DNA of 50,008 bases from Betaproteobacteria bacterium Ga0077532. Lineage in GTDB: Bacteria; Pseudomonadota; Gammaproteobacteria; Burkholderiales; Ga0077523. The stretch spans positions 1 to 50,008 of the forward strand of contig LNEE01000039.1 of assembly GCA_001464895.1 (NCBI GenBank), written 5' to 3'. Below the pieces are notes generated by a model that saw nothing but the letters and a program-made list of their open reading frames with translations, was not told the DNA's origin and searched no databases. Shown piece after piece: positions 7,416 through 17,599 of the stretch (position 1 is the stretch's first letter; every line of letters starts with the position of its first letter). Position numbers and translations under genes: made by a program.

Positions 7416-7898
7416 ATGCAGATCTGGGTGGACGCCGATGCGTGTCCCGTCACCGTGAAGGAGATCCTCTACCGCGCCGCCGAGCGGACGCAGGTGATGG
7501 TCACGCTCGTCGCGAACCAGATGCTGCGGACGCCGCCGTCGGCGTGGATCCGGTCGGTGCAGGTGCCGAGCGGTTTCGATGTGGCGGACAAGCACATCGC
7601 CGACGCCGTGGGCCCGGGGGATCTCGTCGTCACCGCCGACATCCCGCTCGCGGCAGCGGTCGTCGAGAAGGGCGCCTTCGCGCTGAACCCGCGCGGCGAG
7701 TTCTACACCCGCGAGAATGTGCGCGAGTTGCTCGATCTCAGAAACTTCATGGACACACTGCGCAGCGCAGGCGTGCAAACCGGCGGCCCCGAGGCGCTGT
7801 CCTCCGCCGACCGACAGAAATTCGCGAACCGGCTCGACCGGTTCCTTACCAACGAGAGCGCGAAACCCGCAACGGGCACCCCAGGAGAGATTCCATGA
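7416..7898 (+). CDS. yaiI: YaiI/YqxD family protein (DUF188, PIN-like)
   Basis: 160 residues. It belongs to the UPF0178 family of PIN-like proteins with conserved acidic residues (VDADACPV near the N-terminus, [19 protein letters not shown]). The biochemical role is not established; the acidic cluster suggests metal-dependent nuclease chemistry. It is preceded by a TATCAT -10-like element (about 7380) and overlaps the next gene by four bases (ATGA). Confidence 0.88.
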   Translation: MQIWVDADACPVTVKEILYRAAERTQVMVTLVANQMLRTPPSAWIRSVQVPSGFDVADKHIADAVGPGDLVVTADIPLAAAVVEKGAFALNPRGEFYTRENVRELLDLRNFMDTLRSAGVQTGGPEALSSADRQKFANRLDRFLTNESAKPATGTPGEIP

Positions 7899-8974
7899 TC
7901 CGCATCTTCGGTGCCCCCGGGCGCTACGTGCAGGGCCCCGGCGCCATCGAGCGACTGGGGACGATCGCTCGCGAGTTCGGGCAGCGCGTGTTGGTGGTGG
8001 CCGACGCTGCGGTCCTCACGCGCTATCGCGACCACATCGAGGCGCCGCTCTCGGCGGCGAAGCTCGCGTTCACCGTGGCGCCGTTCTCCGGCGAGTGCAC
8101 CGCGGCCGCCATCGACGCCCTCGCCACCGCGGCCCGCGCAGCCGATGCGGAGGTCGTGATCGCGGCAGGCGGCGGCAAGGCCATCGACGCGGCGAAAGGT
8201 GCGGCGATCCTCACTGGCGCACGCCTCGTGATCGTGCCGACGATCGCGTCGAACGATTCGCCGACGAGCCGCCTGTCGATCGTGTACGACGACGAACACG
8301 TGCTGCGCGAGGTGCGCCGCCTGCCGTCGAACCCGGACGTCGTGCTGGTGGACACGTCGATCATCATCGCCGCGCCCGAACGGTTCTTCATCTCGGGCAT
8401 CGGGGATGCCATCTCGAAGAAGTTCGAGGGCGCCCAGTGCTTCGAATCCGGCGGCGACAACTTCTACGGAGCGCGCCCGCCCTGGATCGCGCTGACGCTG
8501 GCCGATGCCTGCTTCGACACGCTCCTGAATCACGCCGAAGCAGCCCTCGCGGCGCTGCGCCGCGGCGTCCCCGACGACGCCTTCGAGCGCACCGTCGAGG
8601 CGACGATCCTGCTGTCGGGCCTCGCCTTCGAGAATGCCGGCCTGTCGATCGCGCACTCGATCATCCGCGGACTCTCCGCGATTCCGGCACTGTCGGGCGC
8701 GCTGCACGGCGAGGAGGTCGCGTACGGCCTGCTGGTGCAGCTGGTGCTCGAGGGCCGGGACGCCGCGTTCATCGCGAACGTCACCGACTTCTACGCACGC
8801 ACCGGCCTGCCCCGGAAACTGCGCGACCTGGGATTCCCGGGGGACCCGGCCTCCGTGGCACCGCGCATCGCCGCCGTCACCTGGGAGCGCGCGCCCTACG
8901 TGCGGAACCTGGTGGCCCCCGTGGACGAGGCGCGCATCCATCGGGCGATCCTCGCGGTGGAAGCGCTCGCGTAG
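7895..8974 (+). CDS. gldA: Glycerol dehydrogenase (Fe-ADH superfamily)
   Basis: 359 residues. NAD-dependent oxidation of glycerol to dihydroxyacetone. The dinucleotide site is [13 protein letters not shown], and [19 protein letters not shown] is the typical GldA segment. Metal ligands are the Asp in [11 protein letters not shown] and His residues in [11 protein letters not shown] and [10 protein letters not shown]. The ribosome site is CCAGGAGAG, and the start overlaps the stop of the yaiI homologue. The promoter is probably shared with that gene. Confidence 0.93.
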   Translation: MIRIFGAPGRYVQGPGAIERLGTIAREFGQRVLVVADAAVLTRYRDHIEAPLSAAKLAFTVAPFSGECTAAAIDALATAARAADAEVVIAAGGGKAIDAAKGAAILTGARLVIVPTIASNDSPTSRLSIVYDDEHVLREVRRLPSNPDVVLVDTSIIIAAPERFFISGIGDAISKKFEGAQCFESGGDNFYGARPPWIALTLADACFDTLLNHAEAALAALRRGVPDDAFERTVEATILLSGLAFENAGLSIAHSIIRGLSAIPALSGALHGEEVAYGLLVQLVLEGRDAAFIANVTDFYARTGLPRKLRDLGFPGDPASVAPRIAAVTWERAPYVRNLVAPVDEARIHRAILAVEALA

Positions 8975-9125
8975 GGACAAGCCCCTACCAAAGTCCCGTT
9001 CCAGCCCGCGGGGCGCTGTGGCAGACTCGGCACACGATCCCGGCAGCAGCTGACGCTCGCCTGCCAGTCGGGGCAATCGGTCCCTTCGCGGGGCCGGCCG
9101 AACATCCGATGCCTGGAGACCTGCC

Positions 9126-9980
9126 ATGAATCTCGACACCCTCTCGCGCCCGCTCGCGATCTGCCTCGGCGCCGCCCTTCTCGCCGCGAGCCCGCTCGCC
9201 TCCGCGGTGGTCGCCATCCCGCAGAGCGCCCTCTTCTCCGGCGCCCTCGTCGACGTGGACGACGGGTCTGAGCCCGGCTTCGGCATGGACTTCAAGTACG
9301 ACACCTCGGTGGCCGAGGTGATCAGCGCGGAACTGGGCTATCACTCCAAGGCCGCCTCCGACTACGGCATCAACAGGGCGTATTCGAAGGTGACGGGCGG
9401 CAGCTTCACGTCGGGCCCGTTCACCGCAGCAGTGTCCGCGTGGGCCGACAGCTTCACCCTGACCGGTGGCAGCGGCGACTTCACCGCAGACGTGAGCGTC
9501 ACCCTGAGCGGCCAGTTCGGGCCGGGTACGTATGCCGAGGCGGCCTACGGACTCTTCGCCGTGACGGGGGATCTGTACGGCGCGATCCTGAACGGCGGCG
9601 ACGAGTTCGTGTTCGACCTCATCGTGAGCGGCCTGCCACTCGGGCCCGGCTTCCAGGAGGTCATCCTGCTGGGTGCGAGCAGCGACGATGGCGATACGGC
9701 GCCGGGATCGTTCACGGCGACCGGGCAGGTCGAAGGCACGTACGGCCAGACCTTCTACCTGTTGAGCGTCCTCGCCACGTACGCCGAGGAGGACGGTGAG
9801 ATCGACATGTTCAACACGGCCGTGTTCGGGATCTCGGGGCCGTCGGGTAGCGACATGCTGACGGGCAGCGGCACACCCTACGCTGCGGCCGTGCCGGAAC
9901 CGGGCACGTACGCGATGTGCGCCGTGGGCCTGGCCCTGCTGCTCGGGGTGCGTCGGCGCGCCGCGCGTCAGACCGCCTGA
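9126..9980 (+). CDS. PEP-CTERM sorting-domain protein
   Basis: 284 residues. An N-terminal Sec signal (about 1-27, ending ASPLASA) is followed by a beta-rich, Gly/Ser/Thr-rich body with very few basic residues and no cysteine. It ends in a PEP-CTERM tail: VPEPGTYAMCAVGLALLLG then RRRAARQTA. Such tails are cut by an exosortase (EpsH type) that is not in this window, and the proteins usually end up in the extracellular matrix or biofilm. The body has no recognised domain. The gene stands alone and ends at a strong terminator. Confidence 0.9.
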   Translation: MNLDTLSRPLAICLGAALLAASPLASAVVAIPQSALFSGALVDVDDGSEPGFGMDFKYDTSVAEVISAELGYHSKAASDYGINRAYSKVTGGSFTSGPFTAAVSAWADSFTLTGGSGDFTADVSVTLSGQFGPGTYAEAAYGLFAVTGDLYGAILNGGDEFVFDLIVSGLPLGPGFQEVILLGASSDDGDTAPGSFTATGQVEGTYGQTFYLLSVLATYAEEDGEIDMFNTAVFGISGPSGSDMLTGSGTPYAAAVPEPGTYAMCAVGLALLLGVRRRAARQTA

Positions 9981-10006
9981 GGCGTCAGTACACCGCAGTA
10001 CGCGAC

Positions 10007-10033
10007 GGGGAGCCCAGGCTCCCCGTTTCCTTT
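10007..10033 (+). terminator. Rho-independent terminator after the PEP-CTERM gene
   Basis: Perfect 8-bp stem GGGGAGCC-CA-GGCTCCCC (10007-10024) followed by GTTTCCTTT. It starts 27 bp after the stop codon. Confidence 0.85.
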
Positions 10034-10133
10034 CGTGGATCCGGATTCCCGCGGAAGACCCCGCTCGGCGCGCGGTGGAGCCCGCCGGACCCGCGGGGGA
10101 CAATGCGGCGACTCTTCTCACTGCCGCCCCCCG

Positions 10134-11705
10134 ATGCCCGCCCTCCGATTCGACAACGCCTTCGTCCGCGACCTGCCCGCCGACCCATCCACCGCCCCCG
10201 GCACCCGCCAGGTCCGCGGCGCCCTCTACTCGCGCGTGATGCCCACGGCGGTCTCGGCACCGCGGCTCGTCGCTCACTCCCGCGAGGTGGCGGCCCTCCT
10301 GGGCCTCGACGATGCGGACGTGGCCGATCCCGCGTTCGCACAGGTCTTCGGCGGCAACGCCCTGATGGACGGCATGGAACCCTACGCCGCGAACTACGGC
10401 GGCCACCAGTTCGGCCACTGGGCCGGCCAACTGGGCGACGGCCGCGCGATCGGGCTGGGCGAAGTCGTGAACGACGCGGGGCAGCGGTGGGAGCTGCAGT
10501 CGAAGGGCGCCGGCCCCACGCCGTATTCGCGGACGGCGGACGGCCGCGCAGTGCTGCGTTCCTCCGTGCGCGAGTTCCTGTGCAGCGAGGCGATGCATCA
10601 CCTGGGCGTGCCGACGACACGGGCGTTGTCGCTCGTGGCCACCGGCGACGCCGTCGTGCGCGACATGTTCTACGACGGCAACCCCGAGGCCGAGCCGGGC
10701 GCGGTGGTGTGTCGCGTGTCGCCGTCGTTCATCCGGTTCGGCAACTTCGAACTGCCAGCCTCGCGCGACGACATTCCGCTGCTGGAGCGGCTCGTCGACT
10801 TCACGATCGGGCGCGACTTCCCGGACCTCCCGGCCGCGCCGGGCGAAGACCGCGTCGAGCATCGCGCCCGCTGGTTTACCGAAGTGTGCGAGCGCACGGC
10901 GCGGATGGTCGCGGACTGGATGCGCGTGGGCTTCGTCCACGGCGTGATGAACACCGACAACATGTCGATCCTCGGGCTCACGATCGACTACGGTCCCTAC
11001 GGATGGGTCGACAACTACGATCTCGAATGGACGCCGAACACCACCGATGCGCAGGGGCGCCGCTACCGGTTCGGCAATCAGCCGCAGATCGCGTACTGGA
11101 ACCTGAGCCGGCTGGGCGCCGCACTGTCGCCGGTGTTCCCCGGCCCGGAGCACCTCGAAGCGGGCCTGAAGCGCTACGTCGACGTCTTCGTGGAAACCGA
11201 CCGCCGGCACACCGCCGCGAAGCTCGGCCTGCGCGAGTGCCGCGACGAGGATCTCGAACTGATGGATGCGCTGCGCGGGCTGCTGCAGGAGCACGAGGTC
11301 GACATGACGATCTTCTTCCGCGCGCTGGCCGACGTGGACCCCGCGGCACCCGCGATGGCGCCGCTCGCGGACGCCTTCTACGACGACGCGAAACGGCGCC
11401 GGGCCGAACCCGCATTCACCGACTGGCTTAACCGCCACGCCGCCCGGGTGCGGGAGGACGCCTGGACGCCTGCCGAACGCCGCGCCTGCATGCAGGCCAC
11501 GAATCCGAAGTACGTGCTCCGCAACTATCTCGCGCAGCAGGCCATCGAGCGCGCAACGCAGGGCGACGACGCGGGCATCCACGAACTGCTCGAAGTGCTT
11601 CGGCGGCCGTACGACGATCAGCCGGGTCGCGAGTCGTTCGCCGGCCGACGTCCCGACTGGGCCCGGCATCGCGCGGGATGCTCAATGCTCTCGTGCAGTT
11701 CGTAG
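10134..11705 (+). CDS. selO: SelO/YdiU protein adenylyltransferase (pseudokinase fold)
   Basis: 523 residues. SelO transfers AMP from ATP to Ser/Thr/Tyr of target proteins and is linked to the oxidative stress response. Conserved landmarks include [53 protein letters not shown] and the metal/catalytic region [16 protein letters not shown] then DYGPYGW. The C-terminus CSMLSCSS is the bacterial Cys form of the site where vertebrate SelO has selenocysteine. I chose ATG 10134 because the family starts with such an LxFDNxF segment; the open frame extends 99 bp upstream. No good SD is visible. A monocistronic unit. Confidence 0.94.
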   Translation: MPALRFDNAFVRDLPADPSTAPGTRQVRGALYSRVMPTAVSAPRLVAHSREVAALLGLDDADVADPAFAQVFGGNALMDGMEPYAANYGGHQFGHWAGQLGDGRAIGLGEVVNDAGQRWELQSKGAGPTPYSRTADGRAVLRSSVREFLCSEAMHHLGVPTTRALSLVATGDAVVRDMFYDGNPEAEPGAVVCRVSPSFIRFGNFELPASRDDIPLLERLVDFTIGRDFPDLPAAPGEDRVEHRARWFTEVCERTARMVADWMRVGFVHGVMNTDNMSILGLTIDYGPYGWVDNYDLEWTPNTTDAQGRRYRFGNQPQIAYWNLSRLGAALSPVFPGPEHLEAGLKRYVDVFVETDRRHTAAKLGLRECRDEDLELMDALRGLLQEHEVDMTIFFRALADVDPAAPAMAPLADAFYDDAKRRRAEPAFTDWLNRHAARVREDAWTPAERRACMQATNPKYVLRNYLAQQAIERATQGDDAGIHELLEVLRRPYDDQPGRESFAGRRPDWARHRAGCSMLSCSS

Positions 11706-11816
11706 GGCTGCTGCGTGGCGTGCGCCCCCGCCGACAGTTCACCGGTCACGCGGGTTCGGGCGTAACGTGCGTCACCCGGAAGCATCCGGACCATCGCCAA
11801 CGACAGGAACCTTCCC

Positions 11817-12050
11817 ATGACGCCGCGCGCCGCCCAGGCCTTCCTCGACAAGCTGAAACAGCTTCCGCCCGAACGCATCGCCGAGGTGACGAGCTACGTG
11901 GAGTTCCTGATCGCGCGACAGCGGGCGGGGACGGGTTTCGTCGATTCCACGCCGTCGATGACCGTGGCCTCCGTGGACGCGCTTTCCGGCGCGCTGATGG
12001 CCCAGATCGACAGCGAGATGCAGGGGCACCGCGACACGCCGCTGCGTTGA
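11817..12050 (+). CDS. Small hypothetical protein, antitoxin-like N-terminus
   Basis: 77 residues with ribosome site AGGAACC ahead of ATG 11817. The first 35 residues (FLDKLKQLPPERIAEVTSYVEFLIAR) resemble the short helical start of DUF2281-like or VapB-type antitoxins. The C-terminal half is unrelated and polar. No toxin gene is adjacent: the next gene is convergent and encodes an outer-membrane protein. Weak family assignment; expressed protein likely because of the RBS and codon pattern. Confidence 0.6.
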   Translation: MTPRAAQAFLDKLKQLPPERIAEVTSYVEFLIARQRAGTGFVDSTPSMTVASVDALSGALMAQIDSEMQGHRDTPLR

Positions 12051-12065
12051 GGCCGGAGCCGCCCG

Positions 12066-12701
12066 TCAGAACAGGAAGCGCAATCCGGCCGCGAGCATGT
12101 CGACGTGGGTGTCGCGCCCGTTGATCTCGAGGTTGAGTCGATCCCAGTCGATGCGGATCTGCACGTTCGGCGTGATGTTGACGCCCAGGCCGGCGCCGAG
12201 GGCGAGCCCGAAGCCCTTCGCGCTCGCGCCGTAGGTGGACGCCAGGATCCCGCTGTTCTGGGAACGGGAGTAGAAGGTGCCGACTCGCGCATTCAGCTCG
12301 CCGATCGAGCCCACCGGCAGGATGCCCACCAGACTGATGCCGAGACCCTGGGATCGGCGCCTGCCACCACCGGTACCGTCCGGCCTGCCGAGGTTTGCGT
12401 AGGCAACCTCCAGCCCCAGATTCCGATTGAACTGCCCGCCAGCGTAGAGCCGGCCGCCCACCCCGCTCTGGTCGCAGGCAGCGGTGGTGGGGCAGACCAC
12501 GTCGAACTCGGTCGTGCCGAAGCTCGCACCGACGTAGGTGAGCAGGCTGTCGCCGAAATTCCGCTCGGGCTGCACGTAGGTCCTGCCCGCCGCCGCCCGG
12601 GGAGCGGCGGAGTCCGACTGCGCCATCGACGCAGGCGCAGCGACGGCGAGCAGCGCGGCGACAACGAATGCGCTGGGGATGTCACGGAGACGGGGATGCA
12701 T
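12066..12701 (-). CDS. Outer-membrane beta-barrel protein
   Basis: 211 residues. A signal peptide (1-27, ending PASMAQ) precedes an eight-strand-like beta-barrel pattern with alternating hydrophobic residues and Gly (LTYVGASFGTTEF, GRLYAGGQF, LGLEVAYANLG, GLALGAGLGVNI, VQIRIDWDRLNLEI) and a C-terminal Phe (LRFLF) as the assembly signal. It resembles the OmpA-barrel/OmpW-like group. Cys70 and Cys76 may form a loop disulphide. Transcribed away from the next gene at 13019. Confidence 0.8.
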   Translation of the reverse strand: MHPRLRDIPSAFVVAALLAVAAPASMAQSDSAAPRAAAGRTYVQPERNFGDSLLTYVGASFGTTEFDVVCPTTAACDQSGVGGRLYAGGQFNRNLGLEVAYANLGRPDGTGGGRRRSQGLGISLVGILPVGSIGELNARVGTFYSRSQNSGILASTYGASAKGFGLALGAGLGVNITPNVQIRIDWDRLNLEINGRDTHVDMLAAGLRFLF

Positions 12702-13018
12702 GGGCGTGGAGATCCGTGGGAACAGGGCGGCGGCGGCCGCGGGACGGGCACACGTTTCGCGCCCGACGGAGGCGGGACGATACGCCCTTCCGCGGGGACT
12801 CGCCTGCGAATCGACGGGCCGGCGACGCCGTGACGGGACCACGGAACGCGAACACCGCGATTCCGCGTCGTCCCGCGGATGCCCGGTGGCGTTGCGCTGG
12901 CAGGGACACGGTGCAGGCGCCGCCGAACGATGCGGGGTCCACCGTGTCCGGGGAAGGCGGTGCACGAGTCCGCACGGCGCGATTCCCAGGGAGACTCTGA
13001 TCTCCGAGGAGGCATCAA
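12702..13018. other. 317-bp divergent intergenic region
   Basis: Lies between the divergent barrel gene and the 13019 gene, so it must hold both promoters. Very GC-rich. I see no clear sigma-70 boxes, palindrome or gene. GGAGGCATCAA directly before 13019 is the ribosome site of the plus-strand gene. Confidence 0.4.
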
Positions 13019-13741
13019 ATGCACGCACGACTTCATCGACACATCCGCCGGATCGCTGCGAACCTGCTGGTCGCCCCCGCGATGGTGGGCGCGCTGGTCG
13101 CATCGACCGCCGCCCTGGCCGACCGGCCGGACCATGGTCGTGGCGGTCCGCGCGGCCAGGACTTCCGTGAACGCGGCCCGTCCGCGGGCGACCTCCGGCG
13201 CGACCGTGCGCCGCGTGTGCAGACGGTGCGCACCCTTCCCCACCGTCACGACGTGGCCGTCCACAACGGACTGCGGTTCTACTACGGCGGCGGACTCTGG
13301 TACTCGAACGACCGCCCCGGCCGCTATGCGATCGTGACACCGCCACCGGGCATCGTCGTGCGGCTGCTGCCGCCGTTCTACTCGACCCTGTACTTCGGGC
13401 AGACGCCCTACTACTACGCGAACAGCACGTACTACATGCAGGTACCGCAGGGGTACGCCGTGGTCGCGCCGCCAGCCCGGATCGCCGCCGCGGCGCCCCA
13501 GGCACCCGTGGCGCCGCGAGCCCCGACCCCGGAGGAACTGTTCGTCTATCCCCGCGAGGGACAGGATCTCGCGCAACAGGCAGCCGACCGCGAGCAGTGC
13601 AACGAATGGGCGACGGGGCAGACAGCCTACGACCCGCGCTTCGGACTCGCCGCCGACGACGACCAGGCCCCCCGGAAGCGATCCGACTACCGCCGGGCCC
13701 TCGACGCCTGCATGGACGGGCGCGGCTACACCATGAAGTGA
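13019..13741 (+). CDS. Exported DUF6515-like protein
   Basis: 240 residues. A signal peptide with a long basic n-region (cleavage near ALA, about residue 35) is followed by a Pro/Arg-rich linker, a Tyr/Gly-rich segment (YYGGGLWYSN, FYSTLYFGQTPYYYANSTYYMQVPQGY) and a C-terminal module with LFVYPREGQDLAQQAADREQCNEWA and RALDACMDGRGY. The latter pattern (YPxxGQ..Q..DR..C..WA) is that of DUF6515 and glycine-zipper lipoprotein-like envelope proteins. Two cysteines, probably disulphide-bonded in the periplasm. Function unknown. Strong SD (GAGGAGG). Confidence 0.8.
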   Translation: MHARLHRHIRRIAANLLVAPAMVGALVASTAALADRPDHGRGGPRGQDFRERGPSAGDLRRDRAPRVQTVRTLPHRHDVAVHNGLRFYYGGGLWYSNDRPGRYAIVTPPPGIVVRLLPPFYSTLYFGQTPYYYANSTYYMQVPQGYAVVAPPARIAAAAPQAPVAPRAPTPEELFVYPREGQDLAQQAADREQCNEWATGQTAYDPRFGLAADDDQAPRKRSDYRRALDACMDGRGYTMK

Positions 13742-13771
13742 CACGGCGGCGGCGCGTCGCCGGGCGGCCGA

Positions 13772-15163
13772 CTACTCGATGAGCGCCTGGCGATTGAGCC
13801 GCGCCTTCCAGAACTCCGGGTCCAGTTCGAGGGCGCGGTCATAGGCGAGGATGGCCTCGTCGCGGCGGCCGGCCTGCTCGTAGGCGTATCCGAGGTTGTT
13901 CCAGACCCGCGCCTTGCGGGGTGACGTCCCCGCCGTGGCCTCCCAGAGCGAGACCTCGGTCCGGTAGTCCTCGTTCCGCAGGACGGTGAGCGTCCCGCCG
14001 AGCAGCACGATGGCAGCCAGCGCGGCCCAGCGGATCCCCCGGGCGCGGCAGGCGACGAGATGCGCCACGATCACCGCAGGCCCGACGAGCGCCAGATAGA
14101 GATGGCGGTCATTGACCACGTCGAGGCGCGGCAGCACGGAGTTCGTGGGCAGCAGCGCGACGAAGAACCACGCGAGTCCGAATCCGAGCCAGGGTCGCCG
14201 GCGCCATTGGACCATCGCAGTCACCACGATCCCTGCGATCGCAGCGGCCTTGCCGGCGAGGTCGGGCGTCCACGCGGTCCGGACGGAGAGATCGGGATCG
14301 ATGCAGAGATCGATGCCGAGCAGCGGGCCCGTGATCAGATGGAACACACCGTCGGCCTGGGTGAGCAGGTTCTCTCCCAGGGTGCGGGTGGCCAGGCTGG
14401 CACCAAACAGACGCCAGTACGACGGCACCACCAGCACCAGGCCCATCGCCAGACCCAGCACCACCGCGTGCGGCCACAGCCGCGCAAGAGCACTGCGCCA
14501 TCGGAAGTCCGTCCGGATGCCCTCGCACAGCAGCAGCAGACCCGGCAGTGCCCACGCGTTCTCCTTCACCGCGAGCGCCGCGAGGAATGCGAGGCCGGAG
14601 AGCATCCGCCAGCGCTGCGGCGAAGGGTCGTCGGCGGCCCGCAGATGGGCCAGCACCGCCGCCAGACAGAAGGTCGCCATGAGCGCGGACGAACGCCCGG
14701 AGATGTACGTCACCGCCTCGGTCTGCGCGGGATGCAGGGCGAAGATCAACGCGGCGACCAGGGCCGCGACGGACGGGTGCGCGAACTGCAACGACGGCGC
14801 GAGCCGGCGCACCAGAGCGAGCACCAGCAACGCGTTACCCGCGTGCAATGCGATGTTGAATGCGCGGAAGCCCGCGACACCGAATCCGGACGTCCAGGAG
14901 GCCGTGTACGTCACCTTCAGCAGAGGGCGGATGCCGGGCATGCCGCTCCAGAAGGCCGACCACGACTGCACCATCGGATTCGCGACGATCACGTTCCAGT
15001 CGTCGAACTGGAAGCTCGCGCCGATCGCAGCGGCGTAGACCGCGACGGTCGCGACGAACACGATCCAGCCCGCAGACAGTTGCTGAGCGGGATGGCGGTC
15101 GGCGTGCACTGGTGCGCTCGCGCGGATGGGCACGTGGGCCGTGCCGAGCCAGTGTCTCGTCAC
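13772..15163 (-). CDS. Multi-spanning membrane protein with C-terminal TPR (TMTC-like)
   Basis: 463 residues. About ten to eleven membrane helices are followed by a cytosolic-size C-terminal tail with one clear TPR (ARVWNNLGYAYEQAGRRDEAILAYDRALELDP). The first loop holds FQFDDWNVI, an acidic pair right after helix 1 as in GT-C glycosyltransferases. HPAQTEAVTYISGRSSAL and NDRHLYLAL match the TMTC/DUF1736-like family of candidate O-glycosyltransferases. Start GTG 15163 is one base after the stop of the upstream DUF3617 gene, so the pair is translationally coupled. The donor and acceptor substrates are unknown. Confidence 0.82.
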   Translation of the reverse strand: MTRHWLGTAHVPIRASAPVHADRHPAQQLSAGWIVFVATVAVYAAAIGASFQFDDWNVIVANPMVQSWSAFWSGMPGIRPLLKVTYTASWTSGFGVAGFRAFNIALHAGNALLVLALVRRLAPSLQFAHPSVAALVAALIFALHPAQTEAVTYISGRSSALMATFCLAAVLAHLRAADDPSPQRWRMLSGLAFLAALAVKENAWALPGLLLLCEGIRTDFRWRSALARLWPHAVVLGLAMGLVLVVPSYWRLFGASLATRTLGENLLTQADGVFHLITGPLLGIDLCIDPDLSVRTAWTPDLAGKAAAIAGIVVTAMVQWRRRPWLGFGLAWFFVALLPTNSVLPRLDVVNDRHLYLALVGPAVIVAHLVACRARGIRWAALAAIVLLGGTLTVLRNEDYRTEVSLWEATAGTSPRKARVWNNLGYAYEQAGRRDEAILAYDRALELDPEFWKARLNRQALIE

Positions 15164-15164
15164 C

Positions 15165-16133
15165 TCAGAACTTCAGGAACTTCTTCAGCTTGTCCGCCCC
15201 TTCCTTCAATTTGTCCGTGATGCTGCCCTTCCCGTCGGCATTCTGGGCGGGTGTCGCGGACACCGGCGCGTCCGACGTGTACGAGAGCCCGCCCAGGGTG
15301 CTGCACAGTTCGCGGACGGACGGATCGACAGAGGTGTACGTGCGGCCGAGGCAATGCTGCTTGCGCGCTGCGACGGCCTCGTCGGGACAATGCTTCTGCA
15401 GGAACGCGCCATCGCGCGACGCGAGCGCCGTGCCGCAGACCTGCTTCACGATCGGCGCCGGATCACGCCCGCATGCCGCGAGTGCACCGCGCCAGTCGCG
15501 CTGCGCATGCTTCTCGAAGCCGGCAGGCTCGGTCAGTTCCTGCTCGACCTTCGCGGCGCGGGCGCAGAAATCGGCCTTGCGATCCCGGCACACCGCCGAC
15601 TCGCCGACGACCATCGGCGTCATGAGTTCCTCGATGACCTGGTCGCAGGCCTTCGCCATCTCGGCATTCACCTGGGCCATGGCCTGCGCCTGCTGCTTCG
15701 AGGGATCCTCGTACGTGCAGTTGCCCACGCGCTTGCCGCTCCACTGGGTGGTCATGTCGACGGACTCGCCGTCCATCCTGCCCTTCGCGGTCATCCTGCC
15801 CTTGTAGGCGTCCTTGCCCTGGTACTCCATCTCGCCGGTACCGGTGTAGTCGCTGCCACCGCCCTCGCATCGGAACTTGAAGGTGAACCGGCTGCCGCTG
15901 CGTTTCGATTCGAGCATCCGGCAGTTCTTGTCCATCGGGACCATCCGATCGTCCGGTCGCGCCTTCGGCTGACAGATCTTCTGGACCATCGGCGGCATGG
16001 GCACGGGCATCCCGTCCATTTCCATCTTCATGTCGACGTCCCAGAGCTCGTCAGGGCCCTGGGCAGACGCCGTCGATACACATCCGAGAAGTACGAGCGC
16101 GGCCAGGAAGTGGCCCGGGGAGCGATGTTGCAT
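15165..16133 (-). CDS. Exported DUF3617-family protein
   Basis: 322 residues. A signal peptide (1-24, ending STASA) precedes a DUF3617 domain (about 26-150) that starts with the typical [22 protein letters not shown] and has the paired cysteines of the family (ICQ, NCRM, FRCEG, NCTY). The remaining half is a Cys-rich helical region of unknown nature ([45 protein letters not shown]). It ends in a Lys-rich amphipathic tail ([14 protein letters not shown]). I chose ATG 16133 because it gives a proper signal peptide; 64 upstream codons are open but not protein-like. First gene of a two-gene unit with the TMTC-like gene. Confidence 0.82.
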   Translation of the reverse strand: MQHRSPGHFLAALVLLGCVSTASAQGPDELWDVDMKMEMDGMPVPMPPMVQKICQPKARPDDRMVPMDKNCRMLESKRSGSRFTFKFRCEGGGSDYTGTGEMEYQGKDAYKGRMTAKGRMDGESVDMTTQWSGKRVGNCTYEDPSKQQAQAMAQVNAEMAKACDQVIEELMTPMVVGESAVCRDRKADFCARAAKVEQELTEPAGFEKHAQRDWRGALAACGRDPAPIVKQVCGTALASRDGAFLQKHCPDEAVAARKQHCLGRTYTSVDPSVRELCSTLGGLSYTSDAPVSATPAQNADGKGSITDKLKEGADKLKKFLKF

Positions 16134-16317
16134 GGAAGCGTTCCTGCAGAAATCCGAGGCCGTACGGTGCCACGCCCCTGACGGTCGGGCAACGCGGTCG
16201 GGGGCGGCCGACGAAGGTCTGGGATCGGGGAGTCGGCACCGTCCCGCCACCGCAGTACCCGCCTGGGCGGCTTTCGGCGAGAATGCCGGACTTTCACCGC
16301 CGACCGCCCGGGGCGCG

Positions 16318-17496
16318 ATGGTCATCCAGTCCCTTCTCGATACCGATCTCTACAAGTTCTCGATGATGCAGGTGGTCCTGCATCAGTTCCCTGGCGCCCA
16401 GGTCGAATATCGATTCCGCTGCCGCAGCCGCGGCGTGGACCTTGCGCCGTACATCGACGAGATCCGCGGCGAGATCCGCCATCTCTGCAGCCTGCGGTTC
16501 CACCCCGACGAACTCGAGTACCTGAGGGGCCTGCGGTTCCTCAAGAGCGACTACGTCGATCTCCTGCGTCTCTTCCAACTGGACGAGAGCTTCATCGACG
16601 TCTCCCGGGCACCGGAAGTCCCGGGCGGCATCGACATCACCATCCGCGGTCCGTGGCTCCACACGATCCTCTTCGAGGTGCCGGTGCTCGCGATCGTGAG
16701 CGAGGTCTGGTTCCGCAACCGCCTGCCCGGCTTCGATACGGCCGAGGGCGAACGACGTCTCGCCGAGAAGATCCAGCGCGTGCAGGTGTATCCCGACCAG
16801 GACTTCCGCATCTCCGATTTCGGAACACGGCGGCGCTTCTCGGGCGACTGGCAGCGACGCGTGCTCGGCACGCTGCAGCACGAGATCGGCGGGCGTCTCA
16901 CCGGGACGAGCAATGTGTTCTTCGCGCGCGAACTGGGCATGCTGCCGCTCGGCACGATGGCCCACGAGTACCTGCAGGCCTGTCAGGCCGTGGGGCCGCG
17001 GCTGCGCGACTCCCAGCGCTTCGCCTTCGACAAGTGGGCAGAGGAGTACCGCGGCGACCTCGGGATAGCGCTCACCGACGTGTGCGGCATGGACGCCTTC
17101 CTGCGCGACTTCGATCTCTTCTTCTGCAAGCTCTTCGACGGCGTGCGCCACGATTCCGGCGACCCGTTCGAGTGGGGCGAGAAGATGCTGGCCCACTATC
17201 ACCGCATGCGGGTCGATCCGCGCACCAAGACGTTCGTGTTCAGCGACAGCCTCAACGTCCCGCTGTGCATCGATCTCTACGAGCGCTTCCGCGGACGGTG
17301 CAAGCCCGCGTTCGGGCTCGGCACCAACCTCACCAACGACCTGGGCGTCGACCCCTTGCAGATCGTCATCAAGATGACCCGCTGCAACGGCCAGCCGGTG
17401 GCCAAGATCAGCGACACTCCCGAGAAGACCATGGACTACGATCCGTCGTACGTGGCCTATCTGAGGGAGGTGTTCGCGGTGCCCTCACCGGTGTGA
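16318..17496 (+). CDS. pncB: Nicotinate phosphoribosyltransferase
   Basis: 392 residues. Converts nicotinate plus PRPP (with ATP) to nicotinate mononucleotide in NAD salvage. The start [20 protein letters not shown] is typical of the E. coli-type enzyme. The phosphorylated His lies in [16 protein letters not shown], and SDSLNV and [10 protein letters not shown] are PRPP/phosphate-binding segments. The length fits the family. The last codons (...PSPV, stop 17494-17496) run into a 24-bp tandem repeat that continues to the next gene. Confidence 0.95.
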   Translation: MVIQSLLDTDLYKFSMMQVVLHQFPGAQVEYRFRCRSRGVDLAPYIDEIRGEIRHLCSLRFHPDELEYLRGLRFLKSDYVDLLRLFQLDESFIDVSRAPEVPGGIDITIRGPWLHTILFEVPVLAIVSEVWFRNRLPGFDTAEGERRLAEKIQRVQVYPDQDFRISDFGTRRRFSGDWQRRVLGTLQHEIGGRLTGTSNVFFARELGMLPLGTMAHEYLQACQAVGPRLRDSQRFAFDKWAEEYRGDLGIALTDVCGMDAFLRDFDLFFCKLFDGVRHDSGDPFEWGEKMLAHYHRMRVDPRTKTFVFSDSLNVPLCIDLYERFRGRCKPAFGLGTNLTNDLGVDPLQIVIKMTRCNGQPVAKISDTPEKTMDYDPSYVAYLREVFAVPSPV

Positions 17497-17585
17497 GAGT
17501 GGGTGCCATCACCGGTGTGAAAGTGGGTGCCATCACCGGTGTGAAGGTCGGTGCCATCACCAGCGAAGAGGTGAGTGCCGTCACC
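17490..17585 (+). repeat. Four 24-bp tandem repeats spanning the pncB stop
   Basis: Units start at 17490, 17514, 17538 and 17562 with the form GGTGTGAAAGTGGGTGCCATC plus ACC. The first three differ at one or two bases; the fourth is diverged (AGCGAAGAGG...). A partial fifth (GGTGTGAGG) follows. The pncB stop codon TGA lies inside unit 1, and the same TGA recurs in later units. Each unit junction holds the palindrome CACCGGTG. Confidence 0.93.
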
Positions 17586-17599
17586 GGTGTGAGGCGCTG

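Noticed and set aside
8985..11669. An 894-codon open frame on the minus strand across the PEP-CTERM and selO genes
   Set aside because: It is the antisense shadow of two clear plus-strand genes in GC-rich DNA; the protein has no family features and is extremely rich in Arg, Val, His and Gly.
17490..17585. CRISPR or attC repeats
   Set aside because: Units are contiguous 24-mers without spacers and lack attC core pairs.
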